In this document: positions 51,487 to 62,739 of the stretch, piece by piece
Layout of the letters: each line of letters starts with the position of its first letter
How positions within the stretch are numbered: position 1 is the stretch's first letter
Origin: Ooceraea biroi
Taxonomy: Eukaryota > Arthropoda > Insecta > Hymenoptera > Formicidae
Direction of reading: 5' to 3'
DNA: 64,000 nucleotides
NCBI RefSeq assembly: GCF_003672135.1
Contig: NC_039514.1
Coordinates: forward strand, 4,650,001 to 4,714,000
Position numbers and translations under genes: made by a program
The notes under the pieces: generated by a model
The model's database searches: none
What the model was told of the DNA's origin: nothing
What the model saw: the letters and a program-made list of their open reading frames with translations, nothing else

Positions 51487-51799
51487 ACAAAACCCTTTTT
51501 AAAAAAAGAAAAAGTATTTACGCCAAGTACATAAAACGTGTCGGACTTGGCAAAACAGTGTAATTCAAAAAATCTTTCTAAACAAAGAGTATTATACAAA
51601 TTTATTTATTCATTCAAAAATATACATGAAATCAATACAAGTAGCCAAGTTATCGTTGTTATTATTCGAAAGTGCACTGTTCACAAATGGATATGAAATC
51701 AATGCACTTTATCTAGTATTTCTTTAAAAATGGATTTTGTCAATGCAATATCCAATAATTATATACAACAGATTTATGCAAAATTAATCCAACAAGTAT
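51487..51799. other. FB2 end fragment and unassigned DNA
   Basis: 51490-51535 resembles an FB2 terminus (CCCTTTTTAAAAAAAG, then CGCCAAGTA). The rest shows only AT-rich DNA with a repeated AAATCAATAC/AAATCAATGC phrase. Confidence 0.35.
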
Positions 51800-52281
51800 A
51801 TGAAACAAAAGTTTTATATCATAGTGAAGCAAAAAACTTTTTCTCATCAAATTAAAAAATTTGGTTTTTGCCCGGCTTATCGGAGCACACAGTCTTTAAG
51901 GAGGTTTATCAAAACGGGAAAAAATTTGATTGATAAACTGTCACATTGTAATATGGTTTATAAGATTTCGTGTAACGGATGTGATGCTTCCTATGTCGGA
52001 CAAACTAAACGTCGGTTTAATACAAGAATCAATGAACATAAAAATGACATTAAAAAAAGATCGAGGACTCCTTCTGTCATTTCGGATCACAGATTTACTT
52101 TCGATCATGATTTTGAGTGGAATGATGTTAAAATTATTGACATAGAGAGTTCATACAAAAAAAGGTTAATCTCGGAAATGGTTAATATCAAAAAATAATC
52201 AAACTCGTTAAACTTGCAGAGTGATACTCAATCGTTACCGACAGAATATTATCCCTTTTTGAATTTGTTTTCTTCAGGTTA
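51800..52281 (+). pseudogene. Penelope-like element, third family, GIY-YIG domain
   Basis: Open from about 51815: QIKKFGFCPAYRSTQSLRRF, then KLSHCNMVYKISCNGCDASY, VGQTKRRFNTRINEHKNDI, SVISDHRFTFDHDFEWND and KKRLISEMVNIKK. Tandem stops follow at 52196, and the tail (SNSLNLQSDTQSLPTEYYPF) continues to 52281 in the same frame. It differs clearly from the other two PLE families, having CNGCDASYVG. The reverse-transcriptase part is missing, so it is 5'-truncated. Confidence 0.8.
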
Positions 52282-53160
52282 GGCTCTATCGAGTTTGCTT
52301 ATTGGTCTGTTTGTGGGTGCGACTGTTTGCGGTTGCGAATCTGTTGTTTGGCAGTCTCCTTTTGACTCTTGATCAGCACGGTCGGTGTTCGACACGTGCG
52401 TTCTTCTCGTCTTTGTCCGGAGTTTGCGGTATGCTATGTAATGCATTATAATTTATTGGTGCTTGTTTTTATTTATTTGCGTTTTATTGCCTGACATTTA
52501 TACACTACTGACTTATACATTTATACACTATTTATTACGATGTTGTTTGTGCTTGTTTTTATTTATTTGCGTTTTATTGCCGGACACTTATACACTACTG
52601 ACTTATACATTTATACACTATTTTTTATACATTTATACACTATTTATTACGATGTTTTTTATTAATTAACTTGTTTTTTGGTTATTGATTTTAGTTATAC
52701 ATTAGTTATTTACGTTTTTTGCCTGACATTGATACACTATTTATTTATACAGTTATACATCTATTGCGTTATTTTTAACATTAATTGTGATATCTTAAAG
52801 CGGTCGGATTTGGTTTTTATGATATATAAATCCGTACAGGCCAAAAAACCGTTTGACTCGGCATAGGGACGATGAGGATGTATTTGCTGCTTGCATGGAT
52901 TTGGAGGCTGTTACGATCTTTTGACTGCGGTATGTGATCCTCGCGTGCATATTTTTGTAACAATATTGTCATAGTTTTTGCGATCGGTACTAATTACTTC
53001 TGGTTTGACTTTGACATTGAAATGGTACAGAACTATGAGGACTCCTTGTTGACTTACGGAATTATCGACACATTGAAGATGGTCTAATGCGTAGACCGAA
53101 ACGTTTGTGTGAATATTGTAACCACTTTGAATTAAATACTAAGCACGAACAACCAGCTTT
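52282..53160 (+). other. PLE 3' untranslated region with tandem repeat and hairpin
   Basis: An 89-bp unit (GCTTGTTTTTATTTATTTGCG ... TTTATACACTATTTATTACG) is present twice at 52462-52650, with a diverged third part. At 53084-53113 the hairpin GGTCTA/TAGACC is followed by GAAACGTTTG, as in the PLE 3' end at 32256. Confidence 0.6.
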
Positions 53161-53224
53161 GCTCTCACTTTATTATTTATTTACTTTGATTGAGGTATCT
53201 ATTCATTTTCTATGGTAAATAAAG

Positions 53225-53560
53225 GCCTTTTTGAGCAAAAAAGTGATCAGAACTAACCGGAATACCTAATACTGTTTTGTCACTGGTTACAATGTTTTTC
53301 ATGAAGCTAGGATCAATATCAACCGCTCTAACATGTCTTGTCCTCCATAGTGCATAACGCTCTATTCTAATATTTTTTGATCCTCAGTAAATATCATATG
53401 ATGTAGGCCTTTCGTTTGTCCAAATTCTCGATCAGAATTTAATCTACAGCTTTTACTAAAGACTTTAAGCATTTTTTACACCTTTCCGGAGTTACGATTT
53501 TGTTTTGGTGGCGTTGCTCATGAAGCATTTGCGATTTCCTCTACCATCACGAACTCTAGC
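53225..53560 (-). pseudogene. Weak mariner/Tc1 transposase relic
   Basis: The minus strand reads DIDPSFMKNIVTSDKTVLG, reminiscent of the DPxFxxxIVTGDETW block of mariner transposases, in a region full of stops. Upstream, KNTKEQRTIKLCFK resembles a mariner N-terminus. Low confidence. Confidence 0.3.
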
Positions 53561-54106
53561 ATAGAGTCTAGAAATCTACGTCAAAACCATCCAAATCAAT
53601 CAATTACTGCCATACATACTTTTCATCAGTTTGTATGGTTCGCCAAGATGTCTTGCTTAAAACATAATTTAATAGTTCTTTGTTCTTTAGTATTTTTTTC
53701 AATAAGCGCCAATAAGCTGTACTGTTCTATTTATATCAAAACTTGTTGCAAATTCGAAGAAATAACCAAATTATAAAATCCGAATTTAATATTCTATAAT
53801 ATTCTCGAATTCGACCGTGTTATTCCTCGAAAAAGTAGAATGCTTCGATGTTATTGTATGAGAACAATAGATCTAGATTTCTTGTTCGCCAGTCGATTTG
53901 AAGCGGATAGCCGGTTTTCACGCAAACAGCGAGACGAGTGGGCGAATCCTGATTGGTTCCTTGCGGGCCACGTCATCGTTTTTATAATTCGGCTCGTCGA
54001 AGTCGATGATCGGAGCCGCAAGTGAGAATTGAGAAGCCGTACGCGAAAGAAGTCCTGGAGCTCGTAAGGCTCAAGCCAGCATAAAGCTCATAGAAAGAGA
54101 TATTAA
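53561..54106. other. Unassigned DNA, GC-richer at 53880-54060
   Basis: No gene recognised. 53930-54010 contains ATTGGTT and a TATAATT-like box and could be an LTR or promoter fragment, but there is nothing to compare it with. Confidence 0.25.
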
Positions 54107-54344
54107 CCCCTTAACACTCATGCCCGAGTCATATTCAGGCGTGGGTAACTGACAGATTTGCTCGAGTCACACTCGAGCGACTCTAAAATTTGTGCTGCTA
54201 ATATACACGTGAACGCGTGCTGCTGGGGTTTAATATTTATTTTATTTATTAAACGATGCAAATATTCGTCAAATTAAGTCGTGGAATTTATCACAAAATG
54301 ATTATTTTGGACCATTTTTCTCGAAAAAAACGAGCGTTAAGGGG
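54107..54344. mobile_element. piggyBac-type MITE, 238 bp, TTAA-flanked
   Basis: The ends CCCCTTAACACTC and GAGCGTTAAGGGG are inverted repeats between TTAA (54103-54106) and TTAA (54345-54348). TTAA duplication with CCC-starting ends is the piggyBac signature. Short internal GAGTCA/TGACTCG-type repeats are seen. Confidence 0.75.
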
Positions 54345-54348
54345 TTAA

Positions 54349-54791
54349 ATCGCGAATCGTGCGGCAAAGTCGGCCCGTCAGGCCCGCTCTCACTTCCGTG
54401 TAGCCGTAACAGTTGTTGAAAATAGTAATAAACGCAAAATTCACTTAGGAAGTACCGAAATACGGAACGGTGTTTTTTTCGATTCCTGGAACCAACATCC
54501 TGGTTGTAAAAAAGAAAAGGCTTAATCCGCGTCAGGATGATTTCATCGAAACGAAACAAAACTAATAGTGCAGATATATTAGTTGCAATTTTCATAACTG
54601 AAAGTTTCATAACGCAACTATTCACCAAGAAATGACATTGCAGCAAAAAATTTAAAACAATCTGTCGTATCAGAATCTTGACGAACCGTACATGTCTCAC
54701 ATATTTGTATAACAATATAACAATATTTCAATATAGGTAGTTTAGAATAATTTTATAATTTATCATAGATCTATATAAATGAAATATATAC
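54349..54791. other. Unassigned DNA / intron next to the dynein exon
   Basis: No next dynein exon can be read here. A minus-strand ORF (54302-54715) has no domain I recognise. Confidence 0.3.
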
Positions 54792-55197
54792 CTCTAATAA
54801 TGTTGTCATTAAAATCAGCCCTTTCACTGCTTTTTCTAGCATTGCTAAGCTATTCTTAATTTCAACCAACAAATTGTTGTATCTCTCTAATTCTTGTATT
54901 AATACTGTATTTAATAACTCTAGGTATTCAATTGGATGATGTTTCCGCGCTTCTTCAATATCAAATATTTTCGGCATTCTTTCATATATATCCTCTTTCA
55001 TATTCAATAAAATCTTATTTTGCTTTAACACATCATCCAACATTACAGTACCTCGTATTAATGTCATAGAATCAAACAAATCTTTTGCCACTTTGAGATT
55101 ACGAGTTATGCCTGCATTTACATGAAGACCAAACACTTCTGGCGATGGATTTAAGGGAATCAATTGTATTTGCATCATGTAATCCTCATAACTGTGT
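54792..55197 (-). CDS. Dynein heavy chain (probably axonemal), single C-terminal exon
   Basis: An acceptor TTCTAG precedes 55197 and a donor GAG|GTATAT follows 54792. Between them 135 residues are open: HSYEDYMMQIQLIPLNPSPE, VFGLHVNAGITRN, KDLFDSMTLIRG, then IFDIEEARKHHPIEYLELLN, TVLIQELERYNNLLVEIKNS and LEKAVKGLILMT. These are the PEVFGLHxNA...NTVLxQExxRYNxLL...KGL blocks near the C-terminus of dynein heavy chains, the ATP-driven motor on microtubules. Neighbouring exons are not found within several kb on either side, and palindromic transposon DNA starts at 55373. It may be one exon of a gene with long introns or an isolated fragment. Which dynein paralogue it is cannot be settled here. Confidence 0.75.
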
Positions 55198-55372
55198 CTA
55201 GAATTATTTTGATACATAAACAATTACACAATGCGTAATAATATCCTATTAGCCATAATTATAATTTTAATCGTTTGAGTGCCAACAGCATCATCACACT
55301 GCTATCGTTTCCTACCGAAAAACTTCACTACATTGCCCAGTAAGGCAATGATAATAATTATTAAGGTAAAAA
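55198..55372. other. Upstream flank of the dynein exon
   Basis: Nothing further recognised. Confidence 0.4.
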
Positions 55373-55814
55373 GTTCAGAAAAGGGGAGACCCCTCCAATG
55401 ACCTTGACCTTGACATATGTTGTCAAGGTCACCCTCCTGAGTGACCTTTAAGAGGTTTTAGCCGTCGCTCGTTGTTTGTTAAAAAGTTATTAACAAAATA
55501 AGTTCAGTGGTTTTGTATGGATTTCCGACTTTTCACACGAAGTAAGGACTTGAATTTGACATATATTACAAAGGTCACTTCCCCGAGTAGCACGCAGAAG
55601 GTTTCACCCGTCGCTCGTTGTTTGTTAAGAAGTTATTAACAAAAGAAGAACAAAGTAAGAAAGAAATATAATAAATATTTCAGATTCATATACTTTATTC
55701 AGCAATATTATTATTAATAGGATAAATTTGCAGAAACTCAACCTAACCTAACCTTGGCGGAGGAGGAGCGAAGCATATGTGTTCTGGGCTCCAGTTTCGG
55801 AAAATAGAACCGGA

Positions 55815-55834
55815 TTAGGTTAGGTTAGGTTAGG
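55815..55834 (+). repeat. Interstitial (TTAGG)4 telomere-type motif
   Basis: Four exact TTAGG units. A reverse (CCTAA)-type run, AACCTAACCTAACC, lies 65 bp upstream at 55739-55752. Confidence 0.8.
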
Positions 55835-56127
55835 TTAAAGCAGAGAATACTTTGTATTTAACTTTTTGCACTGTTGGTTAAAGTGAAGAATAATTTGTAC
55901 TTATATTAAAAGAAACTATTCTATATATTAACGATTCACTGCTTTAACCCTAGCTGGCACACTTCATCAGAATCACATAGCTAGCACACTGGGCCGTTTC
56001 AGACCCCAACCACTAAAATGCTTGCTGCGAGGAAGCTATTGATTTTTTTCACTTGAAAAATTCCAAGATAGTCTTCGAATGTTGTTTTAACAAATGTCCA
56101 TAGGTTATTTTGATAAAATGTAATATT

Positions 56128-56386
56128 ACAAAAGGTATTTATTGTTCGACAATTCTGGCAAGTGTAATACAAAAGCACGACGTTTCGACCCCAATTCGGG
56201 CCCTTCTCAAGTGCAAATATAAATAAATCCGTACATAACCAGTTATTCTCTGTAACATATCAATACATCTCTAAAACATAACATAATTATAATACAATAT
56301 TACAAACTAAACAAACTTACTGATTGAGAATAACTGGAATAAACCTCCCAGAGCACGTCAATACGCAACTAATCTCACAACGGTCT
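56128..56386 (-). mobile_element. PLE 3'-end fragment with 14-bp target duplication
   Basis: TAAAATGTAATATT occurs at 56114-56127 and 56387-56400. The insert contains, on the minus strand, CTTGAGAAGGGCCCGAATTG and GGGTCGAAACGTCGTG, a well-conserved PLE 3' hairpin with a GAAACG tail. It is a very short 5'-truncated insertion. Confidence 0.65.
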
Positions 56387-56671
56387 TAAAATGTAATATT
56401 GATTATGAAAAAATTGGAGAACGTAGAAAAAACAAAAAAAAGACTATTTTCACTGAAAAATTCATAACTCTTCCATTTTTACATATTAAGAGCTAAAAAT
56501 TTAACTTGACACTCTTAAGATACAACACTTTAAGGAAAAAATGGTTTGATAGTGGTCGTTTCAAAAAAGGGTATTTATTTGCAGAGTTGAAGAGACGAAT
56601 TTCAGCCAAACAAGTACTACTTATTTTTTCAAAATATACTTGTTTATTTATTAGATATAAGTAAATTGTAC

Positions 56672-56899
56672 TCAATTAATGTAGAAAAATGAATGAATAA
56701 TATCAAAAGGACTATATATAAAAGGATATAATCGTAAAAAATATAAAAATAATAATAATATATAATAATCAGTATCTTCTTCAGAGTGTTCAGAATCATT
56801 TCTAGTATCTTCATCAGAAGGATTTTCGTCCAAATTATCCTCACGATCCTCCTCAAGTAGCTGCTGGCGTATGGGTCGAGGCCGTAACTGATACGCCAT
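56672..56899 (-). pseudogene. piggyBac-like transposase N-terminus (acidic head)
   Basis: The frame from 56899 reads MAYQLRPRPIRQQLLEEDRE, then DNLDENPSDEDTRNDSEHSE and EEDTD before becoming AT-rich nonsense. An N-terminus with basic then acidic residues is usual for piggyBac transposases. The catalytic domain is deleted. Assignment rests mainly on the surrounding TTAA-flanked ends. Confidence 0.45.
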
Positions 56900-57623
56900 C
56901 TAATAAAACCGAAATAATATTATACGCTCTTGAAAAAAAAATAAACATCGTACAACATGATGATCTTACCTTTTTCTACACACTGATGACGAAAACCAAT
57001 GAAAAAATTGAGAAAAAATATCTTCAAATAATTATAGCTGGCACACTGGGGTCCCTGATGACCCCGGTCCGTTTCACTCGACTGTCACAGCTACAGTAAC
57101 ACTTTTAGGATTATGCTCTGTACTCCAGGAGGAAGAGCGTTCCTCGTCCTAACAAGAGATGGTACCACAAGTACCATTTTCGTACTATAGGGGGGCTTAA
57201 ATTGGAGCTGAACTAGGCTGGGGCGTTTAAGACCCCACAGTGCCAGCTAAGGATTAATGACTTTCCTACCTTCGGTCATATACATATTCGTTGTTTATGG
57301 CTTTTAATATTCAAAATAACCACTATATTATAAATAACTACTATATATATACCCAGCATATACTTTTCAAATTTATTAAATCGTTGAAAATCTTTGAATA
57401 TGCTGGGAAAGTGTATGCTTAGGTATACTGCTTCGACATATGTAGATCTCCATATATTACGTCCTAACTACTAATTTTAACTCGCACATTTTTCAAACTT
57501 CTTTTGTTTATAACTTTTTAATGAACAACGAGCGACGGCTAAAACCTCTTGAAAGTCACTCAGGAGGATGACCTTGACAACATATATCAAGGTCATTGGA
57601 GGGGGCTCCCCTTTTCTGAACTG

Positions 57624-58204
57624 TTACCAATTTTTCTGTTTGTAATTTCTATTAGAAAAAGATATAAGGAAGCAAAACAGGTTCATATTTTTTCAAGATG
57701 AAGCATGACCGTACAATTTAATGTTTCTCATTACACACAAAAGCGCCATTACACTACATGATACTTTCCAACATAAAAACCCATAGCACTTAAACGATTA
57801 GTTATACAGTTTTGCGATCTTTTTGTGCGCAACGCTTTTTTAAAATAAATTATGTGACGATACACTTCTGCTTGGATTGACTTAGGCGGTGTAAACGGCA
57901 TTCAACATCGAACACCAACTTCTGTACACCAGAGCGATGAGGTAAAGGAGGAGACATCACATGATTCACTCCTTTATCGCCTATAACCGTTATTCGGTCA
58001 TCGTTTTAGATATAAATAGCGAGGTGGAGCGAGCCAAGATGTCCAGTCTTATTCGATCCCGATCCTGATCCAGACAAGACCGTTTCTCGAAACCGACACA
58101 CTAGGTCGAGCGCTCCCAACCAATTTTCCAAAGGACAGGAATTCTTATTCTTATACAAGGTGTCCCAGACATACCGAATCACTGATTCAGGGTAGACTCT
58201 TGAA
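57624..58204. other. Unassigned DNA
   Basis: No gene recognised. 58152-58180 (ACAAGGTGTCCCAGACATACC) resembles a Tc1/mariner-type end, without a visible partner. Confidence 0.3.
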
Positions 58205-58895
58205 CCGGTCATTTCGAAACGTTCTGACGTCATTTCGAGATGAAAGTTCCTCTGGCAAAATATCGAGGGTGGCGTAGTTTCGGCACTATAAAGGATGGAA
58301 GTTTACCAATCCATGTACTGAATTTCCCGTGTTCAGGGACAGCGGGTCGAAGGGTCATCATGCACCGATCAATTCGATCGAGCGTATCTTAATTCTTCGC
58401 AACTATTCACTGCGTGTTTCTATTCACTGCACAATGTCTTGTAAGCACTGTATCCTGTTCTTGTAAACATTATTTCATGGATCAGAGTCAAATCCGAAAA
58501 CCTCGCCAATCAGTTCACACGCTTCTCTGCGTCTGATCTATTTATCAGCGTATGTCTCGTTAAACGCACTTTCGTGTACGTGTACACCGGGATTTTCGCA
58601 TGTTATCGTTCGACTTTCTGCGACATCGGCAGTATCATCGAAAAAAGATAGATCGATTGCTTACTATATTGCACGAAATTGTGATGCACGAGGAACTGTC
58701 AAAACATACGTGAAGTGCGGTGCGCGATGCGTGAAACCCTTTCGACCCGTCGTTCCAGAACGCGAGAAAATTCAGTATATGGATTGGTAAACTTCAACTC
58801 TTTATAGCGCCGAAACTACGCCACCCTCGACATTTTACCTGAAGAACTTTCGTCTCGGAATGCCGTCAGGAGTAGGGCGGCTCGAAATACATCAA
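58205..58895. mobile_element. Inverted-repeat element with arms of about 125 bp
   Basis: 58240-58335 (GAGGGTGGCGTAGTTTCGGC, AAGTTTACCAATCCATGTAC) pairs with 58762-58862 (GGATTGGTAAACTTCAACTC, CCGAAACTACGCCACCCTCG). The spacer of about 420 bp has no ORF. Confidence 0.7.
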
Positions 58896-60085
58896 AGTGA
58901 GTGTGGCGTTTGGCCCTAGTGCGGCAAAGTTGCGTCTTCGAGTCAATAAGAACTGTGCAAAACTTGAAACCTGTGAGTTGATATCTTCTGTTCCGACAAG
59001 AGCCTTGAAATTTCGAAAATTTAGTGAAAAAAGGTGAAATAATCTAAAAGTATAAAACACTCATTTCTTCCGTTCTTTGCTTAAGTACTCTTATATTGAG
59101 TCTTTCGTGCGTCTACAAACATCTAGAATTACCGTCTTAATCACTTAGCATGTGAGGAACGCTGTAGAATGGTTTATTGGAATGATGATATTTATGAAAA
59201 TGATGATATTCATGAAAATCAATGTTTAATCAAAGTTTACATGAATTTCATGTGTATGTGCGTCCGGTGTGTGTGTACCGCTTCGCTCACCTATTTATTA
59301 TAAGGTGACTCAGAACTTACCACGTGAAGGCGGCTGCATGGGGAGTTCCTCCCAAGTCCCTCCCAACCAACTCTACCTTGTGGACTTTAAAGACAAAATC
59401 GAGGAAATTATCAAAATTAGAGGATTGTCATAATCAGGAAGAAAGGTGATTTAAGCCATTTAATAATCGGATTTATACTCAAACAGGGGCATTTTTTGAC
59501 GGAACTCAAGAGTGACGAATGAAACCGTTCCTTGCTTTAGGGTCTATATAATCAGTAATTATATCGACATGATTGACTGACAAGGAAGGTTAGCCAACCC
59601 GGAAATTCAGAAAATTCTGAAACTTTGTGTGCATATAGAGTAGTTTATCCGTAACATAAAACTATTTTTTTCATGCTGAATTACAATTCAAGGGGGTGAA
59701 ATCACCCCTTGAAGAAAAATATAGGTATTTCTATTTTGCGAAATAACTGCCAAACGGTGGAAAGATATAAAAAAAAAGTTTATACAAGAGTTGCATCTCT
59801 TTTATATGTCTGCAAAGCTGTGTACGGATAAGTATCGAAAAACTAATGCTTTTCTATTTACCCCCTCCACTACCCCTTAAAATTGAATTTTTTTACTTCG
59901 TACATTTACGTCAAAGTACTTCTCCCTGACCTCTTTTCATACGTCGTAATCAATTTATGTCTGTTATATTAAAAAAAATAAAATAAAATAAAAACCTTAA
60001 AAGAAAAACTCCGATTCTCAATTCCGCGCGTTTTAGCAGTTTAATTATTAAAATGATTTTAAAAAGTAATATTTAAATTTGTCGA

Positions 60086-60571
60086 ACTTTTCGATTTACA
60101 CAAAAAATGCGGATTGATTCTACAAATTACATATTACATATTGTGTGAATGATTCTTGACTTATTGTTAATATATATTAGTAAGATATTCTGTAACGATA
60201 TAATGATGTCACAATATTTAAATCATAATTTATATCAATTTCAATCATTGTTCGCTTATTTCAACAAGGTAGTTTATACCTATTTTCAACGAATGTATTA
60301 ATTGATTTTATTAATCCTCATATATATAACATTTGCATTCGTACATTCGTTTTTTGTACATTCTTTATCGTTTAGTTATACATTGAAAATGTTATTAATC
60401 GAGTACAACAATATAAGTGTTAGTAGTGACAAATACAGTAAAATTTGCTAATTGATACAGTAATGATATTCTTCGTAAAAATGTTTAAAACAGAAATATT
60501 AGTACACGCTCTGTTGTTTAATTATACATTACAATAGTTATATTAGTGCAAAATGATAGATATACTAAAAA
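60086..60571. other. Transposon interior 3' of the transposase, with a duplicated coding end
   Basis: 60447-60500 repeats, in diverged form, the last codons of the transposase (minus strand: FKHFYEEYHYC). Otherwise AT-rich with nothing else recognised. Confidence 0.5.
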
Positions 60572-62166
60572 TTACGGATTGTAATTAGTACAGTAATGAT
60601 ATTCTTCATAAAAGTGTTTAAAACAGAGATAGTCGCCACACCATGCACAGCGTATAAAAGCGGCCATCCCACAAATACTACATTTGGGTATATTCTTTTC
60701 ATTTTTGAAGTAACAGAAATCTACAGGATTTTGAAATTCGGCAGGATGCGTTTCTACATATCCGCTTTTATACCAACCATATTGAAACAGGTTTTTAAAT
60801 CTAGGTGAAGAAAACTGATTATGGGTTAGTGATTGCAATTTAATTATTTCATTACGGGAGTGTAGATTAACATCTCTCTTCAAGAATTACATTATCCGAA
60901 AATGTTCGCACAAAATTTTTCCAAACCCGGAATCCGAACACATCTAAAGGCTGAATCATTCCCGTTGTCTTTTTTGGAATGGTTAAAAATTGTACCTCTT
61001 TGTCTTGTGGAATGTCAACTGCTCTAGTTGTCTTGGGCAGTGTCCGTCTATGAATGAGTAACATGCTTTTACGGCCAGTATTCGGTAGATACACTTCGCT
61101 GAATCAAGTTTTGAAATGTTCAGACCGTGAGTTTTCCTAATTTTGAAGCTTGGATCTAAATGTTAACTGGACGGAAAAGAGTTTCTTCCACCCTCGGGCC
61201 AAATGTTCCCGTAGACTCTTTCAAAACTATGTATAGTGGTGAAAGAAGACGTCCACTTGCTGAAATAATAGGCATTATAGTATAACTGTGTGTTGTAGAA
61301 GATACTGATTGAATCATTGCTTCAACTGTTTTTACTCCTGATTTCGTCAATGTTCGCCTAGAATGTATTTCAAGCTTGAAACCACTCTCGTCTGCATTAT
61401 AAATTTCTTTAACTCCAAAAACTGGAATGTTTGACTTTACGTTTGAAACAAACGATTTTGCGATATCTTGTAATTTGCCAATATCTTGAAACGTAAATTG
61501 CGTCCTGAATGTTATTATCTTGCGGGAAACAATTCTGTGCACATTCTTGAATTTTCAAATCCACCATTTAGTTGCCTTGAATTCAGATAAGTCCACTTGC
61601 TCCTTTGACTCCAAAGCCCATAATCTTAAATTCATGTCATGAACAATAGATTTTCTATCACATGCTTTTTCAAACTTTTGCAGTACATATTCCGTAATAA
61701 ATGTAAATTTATCTGCATTTGTTCCACCTTTTTCTACACTTGCTTCCCATCTGTATAGCTGCTGTAAGGATTTAACCTTATGAAAACTATTCTGTACGCT
61801 AGTTAATGTCCGACGTGCCTTCTTTCCGCTTTTCCAAAACTCTACAGCCTTTCTCTTATAACTCAAGTCGACCTTCCCATCTTCATCATCGATAATACAT
61901 TCTTCATATTCAAAACTGTCTTCTTCTTTTTCTGCAGGCGTAATGTATTCTACAATTTGTGCTCCATGGGGTTCTGATGGATCAGCAAAATCAAGCACGT
62001 AATCATGTTCAAATGATGAACGTACGTCTTGCAAAATTTGTAGAATATCACGAATTTCATTATGCACTTTAATTTCAAAAGGCGTTATAGGTGTCTGTGT
62101 TATACTCGCAATTTGAAACGTAGTCGCTAACATGTTTATTATGTTCGCAACATTAACCGGCGTCAT
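60572..62166 (-). pseudogene. DDE transposase with C-terminal zinc-binding tail, multiple breaks
   Basis: The minus strand starts MTPVNVANIINMLATTFQIA at 62166. A basic region follows (YKRKAVEFWKSGKKARRTLT, then LQQLYRWEASVEKGG), similar to the DNA-binding part of pogo-like proteins. After a stop near 61555 comes EIYNADESGFKLEIHSRRTL (first Asp), VQSVSSTTHSYTIMPIIS and SPLYIVLKESTGTFGP. Frame breaks near 61156 and 61090 precede KKTTGMIQPLDVFGFRVWKN (third acidic residue). The last piece, 60883-60572, has SPRFKNLFQYGWYKSGY and the tail CSICGMAAFIRCAWCGDYLC, FKHFYEEYHYC, a CxxC...CxxC...C...H zinc-binding pattern. Pogo-like or Sola-like are both possible; I cannot decide. Confidence 0.65.
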
Positions 62167-62739
62167 TTTCTATCAGGCAAACTTTTCAACAGAATGCTGA
62201 TTTCTGTCGTAAATGAGACTGGAAAGTAATACTTCCTCGGGCATATTTATATGAATCGAAAACCGCGATTACATAAACTTATTCACCGAAAAAATGTTGG
62301 AAAAAAGATTATAAGTTGCACCATTTTCCTCATTTGCGATAGTAGTCCAATCTATGCACCAACTTATCTAATTTTTCGTGTGGTTTGCAAAACGGATAGA
62401 CACATCCGTATTACGTAAATCGGAAAGTTCGACAAGGTTATCGGTGCATCAATATGAATCTGCGTCATTTAATGTCAAAGTGCAATATCTTGTTCATGCA
62501 ACATCTTATTTATCGTGCGGTTTAAAAAATAATCTAATAAAAATGCGAGGAAAGACGTTCCAATGGATCGCGATAGTGCAAAACTCCATTTATTGCCTTA
62601 TCGACTTATCCCGTGTGATTTATAGTTTTATGTCATATATACAGTTGCTTTAATAAACAGTTGTGAATATTATTTTAATAAACATTTTATTTCTATTTTC
62701 CGCATTAACCAAGAGGCTATTATAAAATCAACGGTACGA
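62167..62739. other. Transposon interior upstream of the transposase
   Basis: No gene recognised. A plus-strand ORF at 62378-62653 has no recognisable domain. Confidence 0.35.

Larger units (their letters stand above)
55948..57253 (-). mobile_element. piggyBac-type element, decayed
   Basis: The ends CCCTAGCTGGCAC (55948) and GTGCCAGCTAAGGA (57253) lie between TTAA at 55944-55947 and 57254-57257. Subterminal AGCTGGCACACTGGGGTC-type repeats occur at 55976-56010 and 57036-57065. It holds the start of a transposase-like ORF and a retroposed fragment. Confidence 0.65.
55373..57623. mobile_element. Palindromic element, same family as 2165-3040
   Basis: The left end GTTCAGAAAAGGGGA (55375) and the right end TCCCCTTTTCTGAAC (to 57621) are inverted. 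The arms continue through CCAATGACCTTGACATAT and the GTCGCTCGTTG/CAACGAGCGAC and AAAAAGTTAT blocks. The left arm repeats the GTCGCTCGTTGTTTGTTAA block twice (about 55470 and 55605). A piggyBac-type element occupies the interior. Confidence 0.7.
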
